This document shows, piece after piece, positions 13,921 to 26,835 of a stretch of 64,000 bases of DNA (its first letter is position 1; each line of letters begins with the position of its first letter). Under the pieces are notes generated by a model. That model was not told the origin of the DNA. It saw only the letters and a list, made by a program, of their open reading frames with translations, and searched no databases. Source of the stretch: Rachycentron canadum. Its lineage: Eukaryota > Chordata > Actinopteri > Carangiformes > Rachycentridae. The stretch lies in assembly GCA_038496675.1 (NCBI GenBank), contig CM076656.1, forward strand, positions 24,326,584-24,390,583. The letters run 5' to 3'. Position numbers and translations under genes: made by a program.

Positions 13921-16900
13921 GCATTCCAATACAACAACAGACAGTGGGTGGTTAATTTGCAATACATACCTTATTGTATTGCATTAGAATTGCAATTTCC
14001 AACTTATTGTTGCAATTTGATTATCATGTTTTTGATCATTCCTCTTATTTGCAATTAATCTTTTGTTGTGTAGTGAACAAAGTGGGGAGAACATACTGTG
14101 CACATTAGGAAAAATGATCTATTAAAATATAATTGAGTTAAAAATAAGTGGCTGCACAACAATAATGATGGATTGTTTAAAATGTTAATTCATTAATATT
14201 CCCACTAAAAAACAAACAGAGACGGAAAAAAATGGGGCGCATTATTTAAATGCATGTGTGCTTTTCTAAACCCAGTCCTGTTTCTTTTGAACTCGGCGGC
14301 AAATGCTACAAATTTATGCAAAGAATGAACACAGTTGCTTTCAAAGTATTGCTGTACTGTACATCAAACAGGGGAGCATAAATTAATTAGCATCCAGCTA
14401 ATTAGGGAACAATTGTATGTTTAAAAAGTTAAAGCCAACAAACACTGTGTTTGACCAAAAACATTATTACCCCAGAGAGACGTACTGTGTTGCAATGCAA
14501 GACAGAAAATAACATTTGTTTAAATGAAGCAGGTTCTTCTTATCAGAGAGCTTTGTCTCAGAAAGCAGAGCAGAGATCCATTCACTTGAACCAACTCCAT
14601 GTCAAAACAGCTGTATCAGTTACTAGCATTAATTCCTAGTTCCTTTATAACCCAGCGGCCGTATTTCCCATCTCCATCAACCTCCCGCATGTGTAAAGTC
14701 AGACAGTAACAAGCAAGACTACTAAGAAACTAATGTCCAATATCTCAGATATGAAAACGCTGATTAAATGGGAGAGGCCGACCGCTCTGCACTGCCTTTG
14801 TATACCAGGGGGTAGAAAACGTGTTTCTGTTTGTTTAAGAAATAAAGAAACAGTTTCTGGTACAAACCAGGATGAGAACGTAAGAATGTTTGAAGTTCAT
14901 ATTAGAAGTCATTCCCGTGACCAACACCATGTAATAATTTTATCAGCTCCACTCATCAAAATAAGCACCTATGATGACACCCGTTACGTCTTCAGCGTCG
15001 CTCCAGGAGCAGCTTAGGAGCTGTGGGCTTTTTTTTTTTATAATGCTAATGAAAGAATATCTGTGAATACATTAAGTTGATTTTAAATTGATCTTACTGA
15101 CATTTACAACTTTCAAACAGACATTTGTGAATCAGTTTTCTATTTGTGGGTCTCAGTTTTCCGCTTGTGGATTTGCAATTCACACACACAGTTTCGACAC
15201 AAACTTTCCTCCAAACGGAACAAAAATCGACTCGTATCGCCACTTTCAGAAAGTACGTGTCTGCTGGAAGCACCGTTTTCCTCGAAAGACTGAACCAGTG
15301 AGTTTGCTCTAAAATAAATCTTGAAATATTCTGGGTTAGGTTATTCCCCTCGATCTTATAAAGAAAAACATCACATATTTGAAAAATATTGATGTCATAA
15401 ATCTAGTTTTTGAAAAGTGATTCTGATCAGGTTGCAATTCTAACAGGAGTGGTAGAAAGAGTACTCACCTTATGAAAGAGCAGGATAAATTAGTACGATA
15501 CAGTTTCTGCTCATGTCTACATATAAACATCTACTGTGTATGTGATTTGAAGTAAATACATTCAAACAGGCCTGGTCTACATCGTCTCTTCGGGGAAATG
15601 AATACAGCCTTTACAAACACTTAATGTCAGTCATTTAGTCAATTCTGCCACGACACAAGACGCTGCACAAATGGAGTTTAATCTTGGCCGAGCGCTACGA
15701 CTAAAAGAGAAGAATTTCCTGCACTGATGTGGCACACGGGGCACAGCTGGCTGCTTGAGAGAGCTTCAGCCTCATTCCACATTTAAATTAAAAAAAAAAA
15801 AAAACATACAGAAAGCTTTCATACATGAGATCTCTCTTTGGAGTAATCGTAAACCACATGTTTCACACGGAACCTCAGGCGCTGCCATTGCTCAATGTCA
15901 GAAATGTTTTATACGCGTCTAATCCTACATCAAAAATCAAAATAGATATACTTTTCACAAATGACACCTTTCAATAGGACCGACAGCTTTCGCTTAAGTA
16001 GCTGAAAACCGCAACCTCCAACATCTCTTTAGAGAACCCCAGGCGTCAGTGTCACCTGATGCCAAAAATGAGAGCTATTTGGACGAGTTGGACCTGACGT
16101 CGAATATCCCAGCCCAAATTCAAACACACAGAGACACTTTTCACAAATAGAGCTATCTGCATCAGCACTTGGCAAAAAAAAAAAAAAAAAAGGGGGGGGC
16201 GGAAAAATTCTGCCCTCGCACCTGGTAATCATTACGGAAATGAGAGACAGAAGAGGTTAAAACGCTGCGATGAGGAAAAAGAAAAGAAATTCACACTTCT
16301 GCGCTGGGACTTGCTAATGTCTCTGACCCCTCCACGCATAAACAGTTTAATTAACATGTATACATAACTTTCACTTTAACTGCTCATGGCATGTCAAATC
16401 AAAGTGTCTGTCAGTGCTGTGAAACAGGGAGTTGATACTTTGCAGGTCCTCGGTTCAAATCCAGCTCTGTGTAACTGCTCCAGCTGGCCAGAGGAGCTGG
16501 CGAGAAGACGTGAAGGCAGACAGACAGGCAGGTAGACGGGCAGCCCGCCACTCAGCGCGTCAGTTTGATGAGGAAAACACGTCCCAATGAAAACTCTGTA
16601 AACCACAGACGGGCTTTGCTCAGGTCAAGCAGGAGGGAGAACGGCGTGCCTTCAGCGGGAAAGCAAAGCGCAAACATAGAAAACTCAAGTTTTTATTCAG
16701 TCCAACAGTTTTTTTAAAAAAAAAAATTTCCAGGTGTTGCTGAAGTCGCAAATAAACACTGCTGCAGGTTTTCATCTACAACTGCAGCTACAGCGAGCCA
16801 CCTTCCTGCACATAAACATATTCTCAATTCAAAGTAGGCTTGTGTGCTCTACCAACAACTTAACAGGGTCTGATCCGATGGTCAAATGGTTGGGGGCATA

Positions 16901-17305
16901 GCATGAGGTCACATGACCAATGTGACTCTTCCCTTCATGTCACTCCCCCTCTCTGACTCCCCATTTTCTGCCTCTATCTATCAGATAAAGGTGTAATATA
17001 AAGTTAACTTAAAAAAAAAAAAAGACTTAACTGGTAAAACAAATACATACAATCCTGACAGCTGGGACTGGCTGCATTTGTATATTTAAGCCTTTCAAAC
17101 AGTGGACTGCCCATTATGTCTATTCAGTATCATTAGTCTTTGTTAAATTCTCTCCACGATGACGCATCACAGCCTGTGTGTCACACTGGGGCCGGGGTCA
17201 AAGTGTTCTTCCTGTTTCCATCCTATTGTACCTGATTTGGGAAAGTGGATCAGTCAGTCTCTGAGAGGAGCTATTAGGACTCGCCCTGTTTCTTTCTCAC
17301 ACTCA

Positions 17306-17344
<39 letters not shown>

Positions 17345-17432
17345 CTGTCACATTGAGGAGGGGACCCCCAAGCCAGCCTCCCTCTTCAGGGTGTATAGCC
17401 AGAGATAAAAAAAAAAAACAAAAAAAAAAACT

Positions 17433-17474
<42 letters not shown>

Positions 17475-18930
17475 AGGCCGGCAGCAGTACCAGTACTGGT
17501 GTGTTATGGCTCAGGAGAGGAGGGAGAGTTATTAGCTTAGCCCTGAACCACCTACTTAATATAGGGGCCGGCGGTGATCGCTAACAGAGCCTGGCAGAGG
17601 TGACAGCTTTTGGCCCTGCTTGAGGAAATCCAATTGAAAAGCAGCCAAGAGGAACAACAAGCCCGAAACAGATGTTGCTCGCTACCACCGGCGCAACTTG
17701 AGTACACAACCCGGCGGCAACAAACTGCAATGTCAAATCTCACACACGAGCATTCGCACAGCGGGCAGCGTGTGGAGCACGTATATACTCTGGAGACATG
17801 GAACTGTACAATAACTGCATATACGAGGGGAAATGTCCATAAAGACATAATTTACACACAAGTAATGATTTATGATCGTGCTAAGATTCCACAATGTTTG
17901 TCTTTACATGTATAACAAATATAATCGGCTCTAAAACCTCCTCTTCTACAGAGAGAACTCCAATCAGCGCTGTCAGTTTGACCAAGGCTGCGTGAAACTG
18001 GCCTCCAGTGCAGCTAAGAATAGCACAGTATAATTATAAACAACTTAAATTAAAATTTAAAAAAAATCTGGTTTAACTTGGGACTCCTAAGCCCACAAGC
18101 ACAAACACAAATACTGGGCATTTCCTTACAGTTTAAACATGATTTAAGACACTTAAACTCCATCAATCCAAGGTCACTGAGAATTGTTTTCTTATTTTGT
18201 TTTTTTTTTGTTTTTTTTCATGGTGAAGCACAAAATACTCCAGCAGCAAAACCCAAAATGGAATTAAGAGGAAAGGCAAAAAAAAAAAATAGGAAAGAGT
18301 TTGTAAGCCTGTTAAAAACATTTATATTGAGCGAAGGCCAAAACAAAACCTTTCCCCCAGGGAACAGACCCTCCCTCCCACCCACCCACCACCCACCCAT
18401 CCATCCATCCATCCATCCATCCATCCATCCATCCCTCCCTCCCTCCTCTTTTCTTCTTTAACGTCGTTGGCAGTGTATCTCAATGGAAACACAACACGCA
18501 CGCCCTCAAATCACTACAGCCCCTTGTTCTAATATTAATTGACTTTGGCAAGGCTGACCATGCCTCTGTCATAATAACATTCATTTATTATTTTGTATTA
18601 CGGCTACTGCAAAAGAGCAAGGAAGAGAGGGAGAGGGAGAGAGAGAGGGGGAGAGAGAGAGAGAGAGGAAAAATGGGCTAAAATCAATTGTGACATATCT
18701 TTATTGCCAGTCGATGACAAATGACGGCACATTTGCCATTGCTCTGGCATTGTGTCAGTGTGTGTCATATCGATTTTACATCAGACGGACAAACGTTATT
18801 GATGAAGTGCCTAAGTAACAGATGAGCACTCTATTTTACTTGTTTCAACGTTTAAATAAACCAGAATGACGGTGGGGGAGGGGGCGGACCGGAGTGGCTG
18901 ATCTGTTCATTCACTAATGAATGATTTTTA

Positions 18931-18967
<37 letters not shown>

Positions 18968-20596
18968 TTCCTCTTTAAAATTAACTGAATTTCAAGATAT
19001 TTCACAAACTGGGTCTGCTGCAGGGCCGACGGGGGCGGGTAACTGCGCCCTGAACCTGATCACACTGCACACATGTGGTAATGTAATGGAGGGGTGGTAA
19101 AGAGAGCACAAGAAAGAGAGTGAACTGTAAACAAACTTGCTTTTAAACAAGACAATTTAGGGTTGCGTGTCTTCGGCGCCAAGCAAAACAGAGCAATGGA
19201 AAACTGATACAAACTTTTAACACATGGGTCAGAGCGGGAGTCTTTGAACTGGTGGGGGAAAGCACGCTGCCAGTGCAGAGAGCTGTTTAATTAAAAATAC
19301 TTAGGTATCCAACAAGCCTTTCTGGGGCGCCCCCTTGTCAAACTATATGTGATCCCGCTGTCAATCTCACTGGGTGTTTTCTAATTGCATAGTTTTCCAC
19401 TGACAGAGAGGAAAAAATGTTGGAAGAGAGCTGATCCTGAGAAACAGCAGCTGGGGACTGGGTTTGGTTTATAGGAACTGTACACATGGACACGTGTGTA
19501 CACACACTTGCGTTTAGATACACTCTTTAACCAACTGTGTAGTGTGTGGACTAAAGAAGTCAGATTGTATTGAAGTCTATGGGAAAATGTCCCTACTTCT
19601 CCCTTGATTTATTAGCTCAGTAAACGTTTTCCTAATGAGTTTATGGTCTCAGTCTCTAGTTTCAAGTCTTCAATACAACATGATGTTCATTTTTTAAATG
19701 ATGGTCCATTTAGAGGAAAATAGACCAGAAAGCAGGGGGTGAATTAGGGGGCGTGGCTACTCTGTGATTGACAGACTGTACCACACAATCAGGATAGAGT
19801 ACAGAGCAGGTCAGCTCCACCCCTCACTCCTCCACTGAGCCACCCCAAGTTCTGCCCCAAACAGCTTTGGTCTGTCAGGGGGTCGACTTCAGCCCAGCGG
19901 GCCACCAGGTTTACAATAAATTTGTGGCAACCTTGTGTAGACACAGATATGTAAATACAGCACACTACAGCGTTCTTATAGTATAAATCCATCTGGAAAC
20001 ACTACAACAACTACACACAGAAGCCTTAACGTGTTAACTTTAAATGTATGGGCTGTACTGACACAGATACACCTATAAACACAATGTGCAAACCCACAGC
20101 ACATGCTGTCTGTATACTTACACAAAACCAGCATATAAATCCATGAGTGCAACAAGTGTACACACATTCGCTGACTCATGCACTCATCAAAATATAACAC
20201 ACACACACACACGGTTGTCCAATAAATCAGTTCCTTGTCTCACCTGTGTAATCTTCCACATTTTGTAGCATTTAAAATCGTCCTAATGAGCCATTTAAGC
20301 ACCTACCAGACAGATTGTTAGGATAAGCATGAACACATTGGCTATTTGCGCTTTCATTTACTAAGCAGTTCGCACATAACACTTAACTCCTGACAACTCT
20401 CATTATCCTTGCACTGCAGCACATGTGTGTGCACCCAGCAGTCAAACATAGCATCAAAACTGTACAAGACAGACGGGTTAGAGGCAGCAATAGTAAATCC
20501 TGCGATGTGAGTTTATTAATTTAGTCATCTAAGGGGATGTCTACACTGACGTGCAGCTGGCAGCCACTGACACTCTGGCAGGAGGCCTTAGACGCA

Positions 20597-20675
<79 letters not shown>

Positions 20676-23600
20676 CCTCCGGGACACGTCCGACTTTTTC
20701 ACCTGGCAGTGAGGTGGTTTACTGGGGAGGCGTAACAGGCTGTGCTCCCCGGAGACAACAACTGTGGTAGAGGTGCCCCTCGCTGGCGCCACACCTGCGA
20801 ACACTAATTGTACTCTTAAGAAAGCATAACCTCGCCGAAGGTGCAGTTTCCAGGAATTAAACTGGTGGCGGTTAAGAAATTTGCCTGTACGCCAGCAGAC
20901 ACTCAGCTTGCCATTTTTCATCGCAGGTGCAGCTAAAGGAATGTGTGTAACATTGTTTTTTGCATAAAAAGTACTTTGTTCAGGGAACAATGGGATGTTT
21001 GCCCTTGGTCTATTCTTTTTGAGGTGTTCTGTAACGCGTCCAGTTATTTATATGCATACAATTGTAGGCATGAAAACAAATTTAAAAATCACCTGACAGA
21101 TACATGTGCACAACAGACACACACACATCTTATGCATGCACAGAAACAGAACACCTAAAATTGTGCCGCTGACAAGACTGTGTTGCAGTGCCCTTGACTA
21201 ACAATGACAAATGGATGCAATATGCAAAGTCTGAACAAGTTGCTTTTGGGTACAGAACAGGAAGAAGATTGCTCCAGGCTCCATTATGGGATGTGTTTGC
21301 TCTCCTGTTTCCCAGCTGAGGTGAGCCAGTCTGAGGTTAATGGCATGTGTCAAGATCGAGAAGTGTGCAGGTGAGTGCGTGCGCAATGTGCGTCCACAGA
21401 GGCGAGGGAGAGGAGGAAAAGGAGGGAGAGAGAGAGACAGACAGAGAAAGAGAGGGAATCTTTCACTTATTTAGACGTGTGAATTGTCAATGGGTGTCTT
21501 GTGCTATGTTATTCCACTGTATCTGTATCTGACCTTGTATGTGCTGGGATGAAACTGTCTGCAGATACATTATTTGGATATGAATAAATGATGTGTTTTA
21601 AAAAGATACAAATTATTGCTAACTGAGAGCAATAATATTGGTTTTATTAAAGCGAGCGCGTCTTTGGTGTTTTTTTTTTTTTTTTTAAATACATCAGATG
21701 AAAGTTGCTAAATCCCCTTTACTGCTTAATAATCCTCACAACAGAGGAGCAGCTCTGCGTCTCTCCAGCGTTACCGTCTCTCTGCTTCTGGTTTGCAGCT
21801 TTTAAAAGTGCACTTCTATGCGCGCCTGTAGCCACGCGTTTGTCTGTGCATGTGCATCCCCGAGTGTGTGCATGCATGTACACGTGTGCTCCAGCAGCGG
21901 CGGCGGCGGTGGCAGGGTGTATCCATCATGATAAACCGGCAGACTCGGCGACTGTCACATGCAATCACACTTCACTACGGTTCGCAGGACTTCAAAGTGA
22001 AAATGAATGGTAGTTCATCGAACTGAGGACTTCATATATCTTCGTTTCTTTCGCTTTTTGTCTCTCTTTTATTTTTTGGAAGAGACTTGTCTCGAAGCCC
22101 CCACCCCCACTTTTTTTTTTTTTTTTTTTTTGTGAGGATCACTCCGGCTTTAGTCACTGTCTGAAATGCATGATGGGAAAAAAATAAAACAATTAAATCA
22201 GTTCAATCCATCATTTCCTATTATATGCTTTAAATAGGTTAATAATAATTTGCAAAATCAGAAATTTTAAACGTAGATTTAAAGTTTGCATTTTAGATTT
22301 ATTTAAAGGGACAGTTCGCAATTTAAACTATATTTAAATATGGGGAGAAGTTGTGGATGAACTTAAAGATGCTTAAGGCTCCACGTGGGCACTGGAAGGC
22401 ACAAAGACCTCAAAATGAGCTCAGCATAGAGTTAAGATGCTAAACTGTTACTTTCAGAGACATAGCATTAAGGGTATTTCAGTGTAATCGGATTAATTAC
22501 GACCTGTGGAATTTAAATCTAATGTTTTTTTGGTATTCACTCACATTTGCCTCGTTTTTAAAATTATTAAAATAAAATACACACAACAAAAATCTGCATA
22601 TCTTTGGCTTATGAGACATTAATAGACTTGATTACACAATGTTATGCTTTAATATTAATGTACAATGTGATTTTAACCCTAACCAGGTGTCAAAAGTGTA
22701 AAACCAGCACGACAGACTTATAGTTTAACAGGAATCCCTGTGTGGCCCCAAATTATCAACACTACAACAAATACTACAAGATTACAACCTTTGATTATTT
22801 ATTTCAATATAAGAAATACATAAAATTAAGCTTAAAGTTTTTCCACAAAAGAATCTTCAAATCGTGTCCAAACAATAATATTCATTATTTCTGAGGTGAG
22901 ACCAAAAAAATGTGCCTTGATGGTGATGCAATAAAAGCCCCCTTTAAGATTAAAAAGCCTACATGGTATTAAGCTTTAATTGAACATGGCAAGTGTTAAA
23001 TGTGATAATCATCAAATTTGTTTCCACTAGAAAGTCAAATGAGCCATAATAATGCCAGAGCTGCAGCTGCTGCAGCTCTCGCTCCACAGAACGGCGTGCC
23101 TTTAATCTAGTAATGACTCTGAAATGACACTGAGCTTTAAAAAACTGTGGGAGATGAGGCTATAGGTCTCTCTGCCTCCCTGCCTCCCTGCCTCCCTCCC
23201 TCCCTCTCTCTCTCTCTCTCTCTGCCCTGGCCCAGGCCCTGCTCTCGCTCTCCAAGCTGTTTGATTGGCACATGCTTTCACTTAATGAGGGATAATTACT
23301 AAGGAAAACAAGTGGGAGACCACATCTGCTCAGTGTAAAAAGGAGTCCAGGCCTGGTGCAATCTGTCAGACGGGGCTTTCAGGTTGTGTGTGTGAATGTT
23401 TAACCCACCTTCAGTGGCCTCCCAGTCCAACTCAAACCCTCCAGGACCCCTCCCTCCCTCCGCCCTGCCGCGATGAGAAGCAGATTAATAGGAATCAGCA
23501 TGTGGCTGTAAACACTCAGCGGGAAGAGTGTGTATCTGTGCGCGTTGACGTGCATAGGAAATGACCCGCGGTATCTGACGGGGACAAGCCAGGGGCCACA

Positions 23601-25031
23601 GCAGGAAGGGCAAGAGGCCACCAGTGGAGATCCACATCAACATCCCAATCAGTGCCCCGCTGCCAGGGCTGTTGTTGTCCAGCTGTTTTGTTTACTTTCA
23701 CACAATGCTGTAAGGGCAGTAAAACACACAGGTAGCCGCCCTGCTCCCCAGACACCCTCGCACACTGCCCATAAATCATCTCTGCATGGGATTTACATTG
23801 TCTCTTAATGAGCTGCCCATGTTTACAGGTGGGGGTCTTGATTATGGACCGACATTAGAATCATAAATCAAATGGTAACGGGCCTTTGTCAGACCCAAAT
23901 AAACGTGCTGCCAGAAATTCATTTTGATTGACTGCTAAAATTATAATTCATGTTATTCTCAAATAGAATCAAAGACTATTTCAGAAATTAACATTTAACA
24001 CGTCATGATTGCGTTTGGTTGTTATATAAATTAGTAAATCAGGTTTGACTCAGATCTGCTTTTATACGTCAGCCGCAAGAAATTTGATATTACAGATATA
24101 GAATTTGCAGAGTTAGTGATATTACCTCACTTCTTTTTTATTCAAGCAACAAAACTACAAATGAAACTGTGTGAAAAACCCTCACAATGCCAGACATGAG
24201 AGATTTCAACATGCAGAGCAACTCGTCAATGTGTCATTAATGTGGAGGGACAGTTTTCAGATTATTATTAGAATATTTTCACAATCCATGTGATCTGACA
24301 ATAAAATGCCAACTGAATAAAATGTCATTTAACAACAGACTGAATTTAATGGGGACGAATTCAGCTGATCTTATTTGTGCAATTAAACTTTACTGCATCT
24401 CAGCCAGTTTTAAAGAGAATAAACTAATAATTAATCAAATTTAAAACCTAAAAAGCTGCAGAAAACTCCACATTTTGTGGAGAGACAGCAGCATTTATTT
24501 GCTTTAAACTTAACGCAGGGAAGAAACGTAGAAAGAAAAAATGGCTCACGTGCAAATTGGAGCTGATATTTGACAGGCTTTTAACCTCCCGACACCCTTT
24601 ACCCCCACCCCCACCCACCACAGACCTCCACCTCGTCCCCGTCCCACCACCTCCCTGCCAACCACCCACTAAAAGAACAACAGGGTTGTGCTTTCTTGCC
24701 CCATGCTGACCCAGTTCTCACTAATTACCCACAAAGTATACATCAAAGCGGGGCAAATCTCAGGATCTGGTGCAACGTGGGCTATCCCCAACTTAGTCAC
24801 CGCCAGCCATCATTGTGGTGTGTGTGTGAAGTGGTGTAGGCCAACACAAAAGACAAGGCAGTGAACTTATAAATAGAACGGTCATTGTTTCGACATGGGT
24901 AATTTTGGGTGACGGGGTTGTTCCTGACACAGTCGACTGTGTTGGCGGGAGGGGGAGGGAGAGGGGGAGGGGGATGTGAGAGGGTGAGGTCATGAAGTTA
25001 GGACTCAGCTGATGGGATAACACGTTAGCTG

Positions 25032-25062
<31 letters not shown>

Positions 25063-26790
25063 AAACCACAGATTCACATCACTAAAATGCATCAAAACAG
25101 AAGAAAATACAGATCAGTGGGCAAATAAGAGACACTGTCTCTCTCACACACACACAGACGCCCACACACAAGTGTAGACACAGGTATGGTCAGGCGGGGG
25201 TAAAAGGGATGGTTTGCTTTCTTATGACACAGGCTATTACTAAATTGAGCTGGCAGGTAATTCTAAGGCAAATAAATGCCAGCAGGTTTAACACAAGGAG
25301 AGGTCTCAGAGTGCCGGCGAGAGCAATGACAGGAATTTTCTCACCTCTTGACAGGAAGCCTATTATTCTCACTGCTTTATTTTCCCAGGCTCGTTTTTAA
25401 AAGCTGATCTCTCCGATAGTATTTCACCCCCTCACCACCTCCGCCACCACCCAAAACCCAGTCCCTCCTCATCTGAATTACCGCTGCTCCTTGTTCACTC
25501 TGGCTGGTCCACCTCTTCATCCCTAGACTTAATATTTACAGTAGATGAGAATAAAGGGTTCTTTTTTTTTTTTTTTAACAGCTTCTTTCACTGACTCCTT
25601 TTCAGGTAATTTCAAGAGTACTTAGGTGACCATTTTTATGAGGGCTTTTCCACACAAAAACCTTGATGTTAATAACTTGAATTAAGCCTCCATCTGTAAG
25701 AAATCCTCTCTTTAAGTAGGTGATCATACATCAGCATGAAATGTGCAACAGAGCGCTGATGTTAATCCTGTTCAGGCATTAAAAAATAATAATAAAACAG
25801 AAAAACACAGAAAAAGATGAAAAGGGGCAAAAGAGAAAAAAATAAGTACAAGTTAAGACAAAACACACTATAAATATACTACTTTAAAAAGCTTTGCTAC
25901 ATCCTCATTATAAGTGCCATGTAAGGGAAGCGTGGTGGGAGTCAGCGCTGACCTTGGTTTCCCGTTTGAATATCGTTTTAATGCCGCGGCTGGTAATTGA
26001 GGATGCAACGCAAACTGTGGACTCTTTTTCAAAGGGAAAGTTATTTTGCCAGGCAATGAGAATGCAAACAATCATGTCATGCGTCTATTTGTTTGTTTTT
26101 TTTTTTTTCCAACCCCTCCTCATAATTATCTGAGACACTAATTAAAATGTGGATTTATAAATAAATCTCTACGACTTTACCTATGACTACATTAACTGAA
26201 AAGTTTTCATCACCCCTTCAGTTTCTTTCTTTTTTTTTTATCTATTCCTTCTAAACATTAGAAAATATTTTTGTGCTGTTTAAACATTATTTGTCCTTAT
26301 TGAACTGCATATTTTAAAACACAGGTATGTGAGTCTTCAGTGTGTAACTAAAGGCTTATCAATGTGAAATATTTGTGGTATAAGAAATATGAATCATGAG
26401 TTTATTTTGTTCAAGTGCTGCGTTTTTCAGATTTTTCATATTATTATATTATATATTATAAGTAACACACTCATGTGGCTGTGTAAAAATAAAAATTGTG
26501 AGTAGATATACATCTTATACATCTATATATATCTAAACATATATATATATAAAGATGTTTTCATACATAACGATATCCCTCAAAGAAGAACAGGTCACAC
26601 AGATCCACTTCCTGTCCCAGTACATCCAGTATATTTCGCTCCACTGGGAGAGATGGCCGTTGTTTTAAGTTGCGTGCGATGTGAGGTTCAGTCGACTGAA
26701 TGAGGACGACGAGGGAATATGGTTCCTGCTTCCTCAAACAATCCAACATGAAAAACATTTCCCTCCATCATCTGGCCAGTGTGTGCGTGC

Positions 26791-26835
<45 letters not shown>

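Noticed and set aside
16452..16462. Possible tRNA gene from an exact B-box
   Set aside because: No A-box at the right distance and no paired acceptor or T-arm stems; kept only as a weak SINE remnant.
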